Source: a virus
Virus record (IMG/VR): IMGVR_UViG_3300028391_000004
Coordinates: 1 to 48,450 of that record
Reading direction: 5' to 3' (one strand)
DNA: 48,450 bases
Shown: positions 41,001 to 48,450 of the stretch, piece after piece
How the letters are laid out: every line of letters begins with the position of its first letter
Position numbering within the stretch: position 1 is the first letter of the stretch
The notes under the pieces: model-generated
What the model was told of the DNA's origin: nothing
Seen by the model: only the letters and a program-made list of their open reading frames with translations
Databases searched by the model: none
Position numbers and translations under genes: made by a program

Positions 41001-41028
41001 AATTTATTTAATCTGAACTACGTTCCGA

Positions 41029-42630
41029 TTAGATAGACTGTAAGTCTTTGATAAGAACTTTACCATAGTACTCAGGTCTAACCATCTTCTTAGCGTATCT
41101 CGTCATAACTCCTCTTCTTGGAGTGAAGTTATTCGGGTCATACACTAATGGAGTCATAATTAATGGTACATAAGGTGCGTAAACTGCTCCTGTTTCTAGG
41201 AAGTTTGAACCTCTAAATCCTAACAAGATTTCATTTGAAGTCATGTAAGGGTTTTTGTACACAGTGTATCTATTAGCAAGTGAACCAACATTTGTTACAC
41301 CAGCAGCGAAAGATGAAGCATCTTTGTCAGCTGAGATAGAGAATGCAGGAATCGATTCTAAAATAGTACATACATCAGGAGAAGCAACAACGAAGTTAGC
41401 TCCACCTCTTAAAGTCAATTGGTGAATCTTATTAGATACTTTGTTTAATTTAGTACCTAAAGTTTGGAACCAAGTGTTCTTTTGGTACGCAAGAGCTGAA
41501 TTACCAGCAGACCAAGATGAACCATCAAATTCCTCACCGATTGTAGCTGACCAGTACTCAGTAGTCAATGCGTTAGACTTTAACATATCTAAGATTTCTA
41601 AGTCAATCTCTAATGAGATGTAATCAGATAACATAGAAGTTAATTCAGCTTCAGCATCGATTGAGTGGTAAGCGTTTAAATCCTGCGCTAATTCAGGAGT
41701 CCATACAGCCTTTAGTTTTCTAGTCTTAGCAACGATTGCTTCAGACTTTAATTCTAAATCAACTTCAGGAATATCCAAGTTAGTTACAGAACCATCAGTA
41801 TCTTCAAAATCACCTCTGTTATAATCAGCAGGGATTACTGAATGAGCTACAGCGATTACAGCTGAACCTCTAGCAGCAGTTGTGTTAACAAATAAAATAA
41901 TATTAGCACCATCCACTTTAGCGAATTGTCCGTATGTTTCACCTGTTACAGCAGCACCTGTTACGATAATAGATGATAATGCATCTACATCAAGAGTATC
42001 AGCGATATCACTCTTAGCGATTGTAATTTTCTGGATATCACCAGCTTCAATAGAAGCAGATAATGCACCATCATATCCTACATCAGCATGTGAAGCAGAA
42101 GCGAAAGCAGAATCACTAGCAGCAACGTCAGTTGAAGCTTCGTTTACAGAGTATCCGAATGCACCAGCACCGTATAATCCATTCTCAGCTGATTTAGTTT
42201 GACCAAATCCAGCACCTACATTAGCACCACCTGCACCACCGAATAAAGAACCAGCAGCACCAGTACTTCTTCCTGCGTTAGCAGTTCCATATTTGAAATC
42301 TAGATAGAATACAAGTCCTGAAGGTAAGTTCATTGGTTGTACACTAACGAATTCTTTAGAAGCAATCTCACCAAAGATTCTTCTTACTAAAGGTAGAGCA
42401 ACACCGCTCCACTCTTCACTATTTGCAGCAGTTCCAGTAGAACTTGCCTCATCAAGCAATTGTTTTGCTTGGTTTTCTAAAAGAACAGACATTGCGCCTT
42501 GCTCTTTTGCGTTTAAACCTTCTAGAAGTCCAGTAGATTCCCACTTACCTTTTAGTTGTCTTGTTTCTTCCAACATTACAGACTGTGGGTTCTTTCCTTC
42601 CATTAGTTTAGATAAATCAAAATTTGCCAT
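41029..42630 (-). CDS. 23: Major capsid protein, T4 gp23 type
   Basis: This 533-residue protein (T4 gp23: 521) forms the hexamers of the capsid shell. Family features in order: an N-terminal propeptide-like helical region (SKLMEGKNPQSVMLEETRQL, residues 7-26, with several L-x-E sites suited to the prohead protease); WSGVALPLVRRIFGEIASKE with QPMNLPSGLVFYLDFKYGT; a variable Gly/Ala-rich insertion region (about 115-270); LKAVWTPELAQDLNAYHSID; ISLEIDLEILDMLKSNA; NFVVASPDVCTILESIPAF; and the C-terminal TPRRGVMTRYAKKMVRPEYY. The gene follows the scaffold and is followed by a strong terminator, a typical arrangement for very high expression. The exact processing site cannot be read from sequence alone. 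Confidence 0.96.
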   Translation of the reverse strand: MANFDLSKLMEGKNPQSVMLEETRQLKGKWESTGLLEGLNAKEQGAMSVLLENQAKQLLDEASSTGTAANSEEWSGVALPLVRRIFGEIASKEFVSVQPMNLPSGLVFYLDFKYGTANAGRSTGAAGSLFGGAGGANVGAGFGQTKSAENGLYGAGAFGYSVNEASTDVAASDSAFASASHADVGYDGALSASIEAGDIQKITIAKSDIADTLDVDALSSIIVTGAAVTGETYGQFAKVDGANIILFVNTTAARGSAVIAVAHSVIPADYNRGDFEDTDGSVTNLDIPEVDLELKSEAIVAKTRKLKAVWTPELAQDLNAYHSIDAEAELTSMLSDYISLEIDLEILDMLKSNALTTEYWSATIGEEFDGSSWSAGNSALAYQKNTWFQTLGTKLNKVSNKIHQLTLRGGANFVVASPDVCTILESIPAFSISADKDASSFAAGVTNVGSLANRYTVYKNPYMTSNEILLGFRGSNFLETGAVYAPYVPLIMTPLVYDPNNFTPRRGVMTRYAKKMVRPEYYGKVLIKDLQSI

Positions 42631-42660
42631 TTTATTTTTCCTTTTTTAATGTTAAGTTAA
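42631..42660 (-). promoter_or_regulatory. Ribosome-binding site of the major capsid gene
   Basis: In the 30-base gap before the capsid ATG the minus strand reads AAAAAAGGAAAAATAAAATG. AAGGA is a good Shine-Dalgarno sequence nine to ten bases from the start, fitting strong translation of the most abundant virion protein. Confidence 0.6.
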
Positions 42661-43893
42661 TTATTTAATATTAGCTAATTGTTTAAATCTCTCAGCTAAT
42701 GCATTTGTGTTCTCAGAAATAATTTCTTTTGAAGGAGCAGTTGAAGCAACTGGTTTAGATGCAGCCTCAGCTACAACTTTCTTAGTTTTCTTCTCAGTTC
42801 CTGTAAAATTCATTGATTCTGCTAACGTAGCGTAAACTAATTTTACTTCTCTAACAGATGATGTTCTGTCTAAGTTTTCAACAACTTTAGATTTTTGCTC
42901 ATTGTTTAAGTTATAAGCTCTGAACAATCTATTAGCGTATAATAATTTTGCGTTAAGAAGGTTTACTTCGTTGATAGTAGATTGTAAAGTTTTCACAGTA
43001 TTGTAAGCTTCTTCTAACTCAGTTTGTAGTTTAACTACCTCTTCGTTAGCTTCTTCTTCAGCTACTACTTCTTCTTCCATTTCTTCTTCTTCTCCGTATC
43101 CCATTTCTCTAAGGATTTCATCCAAGTCGATATCTTCTTCGTCATCATCTTCATCTTCTTCTTCAGAGATAGTTTCTTCAACTTCCTCTTCTGATTCTTC
43201 TTCAGATACTTCTTCTTCAGATTCTTCTTCGTGAACTTCATCCTCTTCTTCTTCAGATACTTCTTCTTCAGAATCCATTTCCAATTCGGAAACTTCTTCT
43301 TCATCTTCCATATCCATTTCTAATTCTTTGATGATAGCTTCTAAATCTAACTCATCTTCTTCTTCCATCTCTTCTTCTTCTTTGTAGTTTTCTTCTACTT
43401 CTTCTTCTTCGTCCATAGAATCTTCTTCACCTTCGTGAGAACCTTCTTCTACTTCTTCTTCTTCAGAAACAGTTTCTTCTACCTCTTCTTCTTCAGAGAC
43501 TTGAGCTTCTTCGATTTCGTCATCATCATGCCCTTCACCTTCTTCAATTTCTTCAGACTCTTCGCCTTCAGAAACTTCCGACTCTTCCAACTCATCACCT
43601 ACTTCTGCAGTTTCTTCTTCAGATTCAGGTCCAAGTTCTGTGTGTGCGTCAGATGCAACGTCCGATGGTTCAACTGGAGAATCCTCATCACCTTTACCAA
43701 TATCACTAGAATCTAACTCTTCTTCCATTTCTTCCTCTTCACCTTCCATTTCAGCTTGTAGCTTCTTTGATAGGATAGATTGTAGTCTTGGAGTAAAAGC
43801 TTCTTCTAATGCGATTTTAGCGTTAGCGATAGCAGTTTCTCTTACAGCTTTAGCATCAGCAATTGCTTCTTTTAACAATTTTGAATTTGCCAT
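42661..43893 (-). CDS. 22: Prohead core scaffold protein, gp22-like, highly acidic
   Basis: This 410-residue protein has three parts. Residues 1-45 (MANSKLLKEAIADAKAVRET and onward to LQSILSKKL) are a helical segment typical of marine T4-like scaffold proteins. Residues about 50-285 are an extremely Glu/Asp/Ser-rich, probably disordered tract with runs such as EEEEVEE. Residues about 290-410 contain a coiled-coil-like helix (VKLQTELEEAYNTVKTLQST), then LLNAKLLYANRLFRAYNLN, REVKLVYATLAESM and a C-terminal LAERFKQLANIK. The C-terminal pattern and the location immediately before the major capsid gene match the gp22 core scaffold. Such proteins guide capsid assembly and are then degraded by the gp21 protease. 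The acidic insert is much longer than anything in T4 gp22 and may take over a counter-ion or internal-protein role. Confidence 0.85.
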   Translation of the reverse strand: MANSKLLKEAIADAKAVRETAIANAKIALEEAFTPRLQSILSKKLQAEMEGEEEEMEEELDSSDIGKGDEDSPVEPSDVASDAHTELGPESEEETAEVGDELEESEVSEGEESEEIEEGEGHDDDEIEEAQVSEEEEVEETVSEEEEVEEGSHEGEEDSMDEEEEVEENYKEEEEMEEEDELDLEAIIKELEMDMEDEEEVSELEMDSEEEVSEEEEDEVHEEESEEEVSEEESEEEVEETISEEEDEDDDEEDIDLDEILREMGYGEEEEMEEEVVAEEEANEEVVKLQTELEEAYNTVKTLQSTINEVNLLNAKLLYANRLFRAYNLNNEQKSKVVENLDRTSSVREVKLVYATLAESMNFTGTEKKTKKVVAEAASKPVASTAPSKEIISENTNALAERFKQLANIK

Positions 43894-44111
43894 TTTACTT
43901 GTTACTTTTTAAATTTTCTGAAGTTATTGAGAAACCTCAATGTAGATTAGTGTAAATTGGTTGTTCGGTCACTAAACATTAAAAGTCAGTATTCATTAAC
44001 CAATGGAACCCACATAGACGTGGGTTATTATAAGAATAAATATATAAAAATTTATAAAACAATAAAAAACTAAAGAAAATAATAAGTTTTTTATAGATTT
44101 AGTGTATAGGG
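43894..44111 (-). promoter_or_regulatory. Leader region upstream of scaffold and capsid genes
   Basis: This is the longest non-coding gap in the window and lies directly before the scaffold gene. Read on the minus strand it is extremely AT-rich in its first half. It contains TATAAATT at 44056-44049, one mismatch from the T4 late-promoter box TATAAATA, and about 15 bases later TTCTTATAATAA, which includes a sigma-70-like TATAAT. A clear hairpin follows at 44026-44007. Together these would fit a promoter with a structured 5' leader that allows strong, separate expression of scaffold and capsid. The promoter assignment rests on short AT motifs in AT-rich DNA and is weak. The gap itself and the hairpin are seen directly. 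Confidence 0.35.
44007..44026 (-). other. Hairpin in the scaffold-gene leader
   Basis: AACCCAC at one arm pairs perfectly with GTGGGTT at the other (7 bp), enclosing a six-base loop. Read on the minus strand the right arm is followed by CCATTGG, not by a T run, so it is unlikely to be an intrinsic terminator. It sits about 115 bases before the scaffold ATG and could be a 5' mRNA stabilising or regulatory hairpin. Confidence 0.5.
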
Positions 44112-44747
44112 TTATTTTTTAATCTTACCCTTTTTAATATCTCTTTGTAGTTCTGCACCTGCTCCTAACAAATCATTTATTGATTGGTCTATTGGTACAT
44201 TACGATATTTAGAAAGTTTTCTAACTGCCATCATTACGATTCGTTTCTCTTCAGTAGAGTATCCTTCGTTGATTGTTGATTCATTAAACATTTTAATTAT
44301 TTTCTTTTGAACAGGATTATTTGGTCTACCAGCTATTGCAGATACGAATGACATTCTATCTTTAAGATTTCCCTTTTCAACATATTTAAGAAGTTTCGTA
44401 ATATTCAATGCATGTTTAGAAACAAAATCCTCAACTGCCTCAGGTCTTGTACCTGTAAAGTAAGCAATCTTTTTGATTTGAGGTTCTACTCCCTCATTTA
44501 CTGATTCTTCATTCATTTCAGAGATAACTCTTTCTCTCATTATCTCTCTTACGATTTTTCTAAGTTGTTCTTTCATCTTTGGTAATCCTTTATGTTTCGT
44601 TGCTGCAAAATCTTCAATATCTTTTTCACTCATTCTATCAGCAATATCTTTTATTTCATCTGAAACCTCTGAAGCGGGTACTTCACCTCTTTTGAATGCT
44701 AATGCCAATCCAAATAACTTTTGTTGTTGTTGTGATTGTGCAGGCAT
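44112..44747 (-). CDS. DUF3008-like head-module protein, 211 aa
   Basis: Residues 1-60 (MPAQSQQQQKLFGLALAFKR, then helices ending DFAATKHKGLP) match the short DUF3008 family, whose members begin MPAxSxxQQ and end in A-x-T-K-H-K-G-L-P. DUF3008 has no established function and is frequent in phages and phage-like regions. The remaining residues (about 65-211) are basic and helical, with TGTRPEAVEDFVSKHALNIT and AIAGRPNNPVQKKIIKMF, and end in a Lys-rich tail. I do not recognise that part. The gene closes the first head sub-operon: the next gene starts 218 bases downstream after a regulatory-looking gap. A small virion or prohead protein is the best guess from context. Confidence 0.8.
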   Translation of the reverse strand: MPAQSQQQQKLFGLALAFKRGEVPASEVSDEIKDIADRMSEKDIEDFAATKHKGLPKMKEQLRKIVREIMRERVISEMNEESVNEGVEPQIKKIAYFTGTRPEAVEDFVSKHALNITKLLKYVEKGNLKDRMSFVSAIAGRPNNPVQKKIIKMFNESTINEGYSTEEKRIVMMAVRKLSKYRNVPIDQSINDLLGAGAELQRDIKKGKIKK

Positions 44748-44751
44748 CTTA

Positions 44752-45504
44752 TTACATTAAGTTTTTTAAACTATGATTCTTAAATCCATTAGAAACTTTA
44801 CCTTCAAATATTGATTGTATTTTAGCAGCTAATTTCTTACTACCATTCATTTTCAAATCATATGCAATAGCATCTACTGATGTTTCACCTTCCCATCCAG
44901 ATTGATTAGTTGCTAAATGTGCAATTTCATCAGTACCTTCTGCAGAATCGTAAAGTTCAGAAGAGAATACAGTATTCTTTCTCCATTCATCATATTCTTT
45001 AGAAAATACATCTTTTGGTTTGTCTGGGTCATTCATTGGATTAGAATCCCATTCAGGTTTATCTTCTAATATTGAAATTAGTTTTCTTGCTTCAGAATGA
45101 AAGTTTGAATCAGTTAGTGCTTCAACAGCTGCCTTACTCATTCTACTTTCGTATTCTTCTTTACCTAATTTTTGTGGAGTGATTCCTAACTCCTTTGCTT
45201 TACTACTAACGGCTTTGTTTATTTTAGGATTGCCAGCTCTACCACCAGATGAATCTTTTGGTTCTGATTTAGGTTCTTCTCCACCAGCATCGTATCCTGT
45301 ATCTTTAGAGAACATATTTGGTTTCTTCTCCCCAGTTGGTACATCTACTGCATCATCTTTATCAGTTTTTCTTTTTTCGTGAGAACCAGCCTTTACAGCA
45401 GCATCTCTAGCTGCTTTTGTTTTGAATACTGATACGTTACCAGTTTCTTTACTCGTTGCGGTGAATGCTTTTTCAGCTTCTAATAAATCAGTTAGTTTAA
45501 TCAT
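44752..45504 (-). CDS. Hypothetical head-module protein, 250 aa
   Basis: The N-terminus (MIKLTDLLEAEKAFTATSKE) plus the following SVFKTKAARDAAVKAGSHEK segment is a pattern I recognise from accessory head proteins of marine T4-like phages. It is followed by a low-complexity, charged, probably disordered region (residues about 45-95, rich in K, D, G, P and S). A C-terminal folded part contains DSNFHSEARKLISILEDKPE and SGWEGETSVDAIAYDLKMNG. LLEAE near the start fits an L-x-E site for the prohead protease, so the N-terminal peptide may be removed during maturation. There is no enzyme motif. The gene sits between the 182-residue and 211-residue genes with gaps of only four bases, so it is part of the same transcript. 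Function unknown. Confidence 0.8.
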   Translation of the reverse strand: MIKLTDLLEAEKAFTATSKETGNVSVFKTKAARDAAVKAGSHEKRKTDKDDAVDVPTGEKKPNMFSKDTGYDAGGEEPKSEPKDSSGGRAGNPKINKAVSSKAKELGITPQKLGKEEYESRMSKAAVEALTDSNFHSEARKLISILEDKPEWDSNPMNDPDKPKDVFSKEYDEWRKNTVFSSELYDSAEGTDEIAHLATNQSGWEGETSVDAIAYDLKMNGSKKLAAKIQSIFEGKVSNGFKNHSLKNLM

Positions 45505-45508
45505 TGTA

Positions 45509-46057
45509 TTATTTTTTACCCAATCTTTCGTTTGCTACATTTACATCGATATCAGCAATCTCATAGTATCTACCTAAAATATTACCCATATCTTCATATA
45601 ATGCATGTAACCTTTCATCTAAGCTTCTTGCTTCAGTTGCAACTTTATCAAATGCTTTATCCATTTTTTCCAACTCACTCATATTTCTTTTGATGGTTAC
45701 TTTATCGAACCAATCATCGTTTTCTGAAAGAGTTAGTGTTTTAGCTGCTTCAACAATACCACCTAAAGTTTCTGCTACCTCAACGATATCAGATTGTCTT
45801 TTCATTTGTTCTTGAAATGCTTTATAAGTTGAGATAATTTCTAAGAAGTGTTTTTTAACCTCAGTTGATAATTTTTTCTCACCTTCTAATGATTCAGATA
45901 ATGAAAACTTACCATCTACGATTTTTACTTCGTTTATGTTAGTTTTTCTGATATCATTATATCCTTTGTTTACTTTATTACCTGTTTTGTTCTCAACCTG
46001 CAAAGTAAATTTGTTGTTGTGAACGTAATCATATATGTCAAAATTCTTTTTACTCAT
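45509..46057 (-). CDS. Conserved head-module protein, 182 aa
   Basis: The start overlaps the protease stop, so the two are probably co-translated. The N-terminal part (DYVHNNKFTLQVENKTGNK) is followed by KIVDGKFSLSESLE and a long predicted helical stretch. This includes VEVAETLGGIVEAAKTLTLS and NDDWFDKVTIKRNMSELEKM, then LYEDMGNILGRYYEIADIDV near the C-terminus. I remember very similar segments from proteins of marine T4-like phages found next to the protease and scaffold genes, where they are annotated as hypothetical or structural. No catalytic motif, signal peptide or membrane segment is visible. Context suggests a prohead core or internal head protein. Sequence such as LSESLE fits the L-x-E type cleavage site used by gp21-family proteases, which would be compatible with an internal core protein, but this is inference. 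Confidence 0.82.
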   Translation of the reverse strand: MSKKNFDIYDYVHNNKFTLQVENKTGNKVNKGYNDIRKTNINEVKIVDGKFSLSESLEGEKKLSTEVKKHFLEIISTYKAFQEQMKRQSDIVEVAETLGGIVEAAKTLTLSENDDWFDKVTIKRNMSELEKMDKAFDKVATEARSLDERLHALYEDMGNILGRYYEIADIDVNVANERLGKK

Positions 46058-46644
46058 TATCCTAATTCCGTTATAATTTCTCTCATTAAATCTTGTGCTT
46101 TACAAAAGTTTCCACAAACATCAGTACCAATATTCTTAACTACTGATTCGTTCATTGGAGTCATAAATGCACCATGTGTAGATGGGTTGGATACAAAGTC
46201 CCAACCGATTAGTTCAAAATCTTCACCAACTAAAAGTTTGTTATCTTTCATTGGTTGAGTAGAACCCATACCTCTTGATGAGATACCTAAAAGGATTCCA
46301 GCTCTTAATAATTCTTTTAATATATTTCCAGAAGGAGTAGGTAAGATTTCCACTGTACCTACAACATCGTTACCTTCCCAATGTACCTCTTTAATATTAT
46401 GTGATACATTCTTTAAGTTGATAACTGAAGAGTCTGGATGGTCTAATTCACCTAATGCTCTTCTTTCTTTAATTAGAGTTTGATATTTATTTATCTCTCT
46501 TTCTAATACTTCTCTTGGGTACACTCTACCATTTTGATTTTCTGCACCTGAACGTTGAAGGATACCCTTAACCATAGTTCTTCCTGATGAATCTTCATTC
46601 ACCCTTCCTTCAAATAAGTTTGTTTCTATTAATAGATTCTTCAT
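46057..46644 (-). CDS. 21: Prohead protease, T4 gp21 type
   Basis: This 195-residue protein matches the T4 gp21 prohead core protease family (MEROPS S80), the serine protease that cleaves scaffold and capsid precursors inside the prohead. Visible hallmarks are the N-terminal GRTMVKGILQRSGAENQNGR segment with NGRVYP at about 38-43, the LGELDHP motif with His69, and the GISSRG segment with Ser122/Ser123. His69 and one of these serines are the likely catalytic residues by family analogy. The sequence then continues with FELIGWDFVSNPSTHGAFM, as in the family. The length is close to T4 gp21 (about 210 residues). The stop overlaps the next start (TAATG). Its place upstream of scaffold and major capsid genes is the usual T4-like order. 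Confidence 0.93.
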   Translation of the reverse strand: MKNLLIETNLFEGRVNEDSSGRTMVKGILQRSGAENQNGRVYPREVLEREINKYQTLIKERRALGELDHPDSSVINLKNVSHNIKEVHWEGNDVVGTVEILPTPSGNILKELLRAGILLGISSRGMGSTQPMKDNKLLVGEDFELIGWDFVSNPSTHGAFMTPMNESVVKNIGTDVCGNFCKAQDLMREIITELG

Positions 46645-46655
46645 AATGGCTATCC

Positions 46656-47597
46656 TTATTTATGTTTTTTTAGTAACTCAGTAAATTCTCTCTTCACACC
46701 AGATGATAATCTTTTGTGAATTCCTTCTTTTACTAATACGTTAATTACATCTTTTATATTTGAATTTTCAAGTGTAATTTTATTTTTTGATAAAATTGGT
46801 CTTTCTAAAAATGTATTTATTTCAAAAGTTAACTCCTCTGAAATTTTAAAACCTTCATATATAGATTTAAGATATTTGATAAAATCTTTATCGTTTTTCA
46901 TATCTTTAAAGCTCTTATCTGAAAAAATATTCTTTACGAAATCTTTAGCATCTTTTGAATCTTGCTTTATTTGGTCAATTAAACCAAACATACCTTCATT
47001 TACTGATTCCATTAAACCAATTGCAGTAGTTCCAACAATTCTTTCAGCTCCATCAGCGTATTTCTTATTTAAGATTGCTACTTTAGCACCACCTATATTA
47101 ATTACATACATTGGTAACATACTTGTACTAAAGTGATAATCTTTGATTTTTGCTTTCTTTAATTCTTTACCTATATCCATAAAAGATTTAGCACCTTTTA
47201 CGAGGTCAGCAAGTTTATCTAAAGTCTTATCATGTTTTCCTTCTGAGATATTAGTTGAACAACCTCCTTCGGTTACTCCACCACATCCACATCCACAATC
47301 ATGTGATTCTTCTACTTTTTCACCAGCTCTAAGAGCTGCTAAATCAGATGCTTCAATTTCACCATCACCATCAATATCTAACTGCTTTTGTTTATCAGTT
47401 AACTCTTCATTCTTTTCACCCTTACCATCCCAAGCAGCATCAATCTTATTAAAGAATGCTTTCTTTTCTTCATCACTCATTGATGGAATAGATTTTCCTG
47501 CTTTTTCTAAAGCTTTTTTGAAAAATGTTTGATACTCAGTTTCTTCAGCCATAATGGCTCTGAGGGTTTCTTTGATACTATCTATGGTAATATTCAT
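46656..47597 (-). CDS. Hypothetical head-module protein with EF-hand-like loop and Cys cluster, 313 aa
   Basis: I place the start at the ATG at 47597. A TTG at 47609 would add four residues, but the GGGA just before this ATG can act as a weak ribosome-binding site. Residues about 20-60 (YQTFFKKALEKAGKSIPSMS and onward to AAWDGKGEK) match a motif I know from marine phage head proteins. Residues about 70-81 hold DIDGDGEIEASD, with acidic residues at the spacing of an EF-hand or dockerin calcium loop. A Cys-rich patch follows (CGCGCGG, with another Cys nearby). The C-terminal half (YHFSTSMLPMYVINIGGAKV and helices after it) resembles nothing I can name. It lies between another head gene and the gp21-type protease, so a head-assembly role is plausible. 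The calcium and metal binding are inferred from motifs only. Confidence 0.8.
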   Translation of the reverse strand: MNITIDSIKETLRAIMAEETEYQTFFKKALEKAGKSIPSMSDEEKKAFFNKIDAAWDGKGEKNEELTDKQKQLDIDGDGEIEASDLAALRAGEKVEESHDCGCGCGGVTEGGCSTNISEGKHDKTLDKLADLVKGAKSFMDIGKELKKAKIKDYHFSTSMLPMYVINIGGAKVAILNKKYADGAERIVGTTAIGLMESVNEGMFGLIDQIKQDSKDAKDFVKNIFSDKSFKDMKNDKDFIKYLKSIYEGFKISEELTFEINTFLERPILSKNKITLENSNIKDVINVLVKEGIHKRLSSGVKREFTELLKKHK

Positions 47598-47609
47598 ATT
47601 AATTCCCAA

Positions 47610-48053
47610 TTATAATTTGCTAATCTGCGTTACAATAGTGTTCAATCTTTCTCTAATTTTGAACAAATTCTTTTGAGTTCTTTTCCAATATTGGTCTGAA
47701 TTTAAATCACTTTCTTTTTTGATTCTACCATACCATCGTAGGAATGTTTCAATTTCAGAAAGTTGCTTATTAACTTGAGAAATCCCTCTACCAATTTTTT
47801 GTCTTGGTGTGGATTCATCTTTTTTTAATTCTAACCATCTATTTTCACTAACCCTTTTGTAACCATTTCCCTTATTTATGGCATCAACAAATTCATCATC
47901 GTTTTCTTCATCTTCATCAGTACCATCAGTATCTTTGAAAGCATTAGGAGTATTATACCCAGCCACATCACCAGTGGTTGTAGCTTCATCAATATCTACA
48001 TTTTCTTGCTCAATTTCAGCAATTAAATCTTCAACTAACTTCCTTAAACTCAT
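47610..48053 (-). CDS. Hypothetical head-module protein, 147 aa
   Basis: The start ATG overlaps the preceding stop (ATGA). Residues 1-20 form an amphipathic helix (MSLRKLVEDLIAEIEQENV). A motif around residues 23-39 (EATTTGDVAGYNTPNAF) follows; from memory, GDVAGY-TP-AF motifs recur in head proteins of cyanophages and related marine myoviruses. An acidic linker (residues about 42-54) leads into a C-terminal helical part with aromatic and basic residues (FLRWYGRIKKES, YWKRTQKNLFKIRERLN). There is no signal peptide or membrane segment. The position just upstream of the protease gene suggests a prohead core or head-assembly role, but this is inference from context; no enzymatic motif is visible. 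Confidence 0.8.
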   Translation of the reverse strand: MSLRKLVEDLIAEIEQENVDIDEATTTGDVAGYNTPNAFKDTDGTDEDEENDDEFVDAINKGNGYKRVSENRWLELKKDESTPRQKIGRGISQVNKQLSEIETFLRWYGRIKKESDLNSDQYWKRTQKNLFKIRERLNTIVTQISKL

Positions 48054-48450
48054 ATTTTAACTTTCAATTCTTTAATTAATTCATATGACATCATTATTGA
48101 TGAAACATGATTATCAGAAACAACTTTTCCAATTTTAGTTTTAGATAAAACAGAAATAGTTTCTGCTAACTTAATTTTAGTTACTTTATCTTTAACTTTA
48201 GATTTAATTGATTTTAATTCTTTTATAATAGATGGAATAGATTTTTCCACATAAGATTTAAATCCAGTTGTATTACTTAAATTATTAATATACTCTTTTA
48301 ATAATGATTTTTGGTCATCATTTAAATTAGAATACTTTTTATTAAATGTTTCTACTAATATCTTATAAGTAAGTAATCTTAAATCTTTATCTTGCTTTTT
48401 ATAATTTTCAACTAATTTATCTTTTTTGTTTATAGATTTAGTAGCTGGTT
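48050..48450 (-). CDS. Partial CDS, small lysine-rich phage protein (5' end beyond right edge)
   Basis: The frame stays open from the stop at 48050 to the window's right edge without a stop, giving at least 133 residues, so the true start lies outside. A GTG at 48250 could be taken as a start, but the upstream codons read as equally good protein (for example LLTYKILVETFNKKY and QKSLLKEYINNLSNTTGFK). The product is Lys/Asn/Leu-rich and looks mostly helical, ending in MMSYELIKELKVKI. Its TGA overlaps the ATG of the next gene (ATGA), which suggests translational coupling within the head operon. I do not recognise a domain. Small helical proteins of this kind occur next to portal and protease genes in marine T4-like phages, but a function cannot be stated. 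Confidence 0.75.
   Translation of the reverse strand, partial: PATKSINKKDKLVENYKKQDKDLRLLTYKILVETFNKKYSNLNDDQKSLLKEYINNLSNTTGFKSYVEKSIPSIIKELKSIKSKVKDKVTKIKLAETISVLSKTKIGKVVSDNHVSSIMMSYELIKELKVKI

Noticed and set aside
43065-43304. Lysine-rich minus-strand frame inside the scaffold gene
   Set aside because: It is a frame-shifted reading of the Glu-rich tract (GAA runs read as AAG), not a gene.
43435-43912. Plus-strand frames opposite the scaffold gene
   Set aside because: They are antisense to a strongly supported gene and have the Phe/Ser-rich composition expected from the reverse of GAA/GAG codons.
44007-44026. Hairpin as an intrinsic terminator of the upstream head genes
   Set aside because: No T run follows the stem on the minus strand, in contrast to the clear terminator after the capsid gene.
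47598-47609. Upstream TTG start for the 313-residue protein
   Set aside because: The ATG at 47597 is a better start codon and has a GGGA motif just before it. The TTG would lie almost on the previous stop.
48248-48250. GTG as the start of a 66-residue gene at the right edge
   Set aside because: The same frame stays open and protein-like to the edge, so the gene is longer and truncated.
1-48450. A diversity-generating retroelement, integrase, tRNA or transposon in the window
   Set aside because: I looked for a reverse transcriptase, recombinase motifs, cloverleaf-like gaps and terminal inverted repeats. None is visible, and nearly all DNA is accounted for by structural genes.

Overview
The window looks like part of the virion-structure region of a T4-like, contractile-tailed bacteriophage of the type common in marine and other aquatic samples. 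The DNA is AT-rich. Every gene I accept lies on the minus strand, so transcription runs from the right edge (48450) to the left edge (1). Genes are packed tightly, with several start/stop overlaps (TAATG or ATGA). I see no host housekeeping genes, tRNA genes, transposons, integrase or CRISPR array. Host identity cannot be read from the sequence. Several protein families resemble those I know from cyanophages, pelagiphages and uncultured marine myoviruses.

Right part (48450-41029), head module: a truncated small gene at the edge, two small conserved phage proteins (one with an EF-hand-like loop and a Cys cluster), the gp21-type prohead protease, three accessory proteins, a very acidic gp22-like scaffold and the gp23-type major capsid protein. 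A leader with a hairpin precedes the scaffold gene. A strong intrinsic terminator follows the capsid gene.

Middle (40898-37277), neck and tail-completion module: likely gp13, gp14 and gp15 equivalents in T4 order, then two small unassigned proteins. Sheath, tube, portal and terminase are not in the window.

Left part (37272-1), a giant fibre/adhesin module filling about three quarters of the window. It holds a 5096-residue modular protein, a 286-residue protein that shares modules with it, a 3720-residue fibre with about 1000 residues of collagen-like Gly-X-Y sequence and cupredoxin-like domains, a PKD-like plus leucine-rich-repeat protein, a tail-fibre assembly-chaperone-like protein, two 110-residue accessory proteins, and a third giant fibre (at least 2589 residues) that runs off the left edge. 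The three giants total about 34 kb. The fibre proteins share small modules, so this region seems to have grown by domain duplication and shuffling. The likely joint job is host recognition and adsorption.

No gene-free stretch exceeds 300 bases. The longest gaps are 43894-44111 (218 bases) and 40899-41028 (130 bases), both described below.
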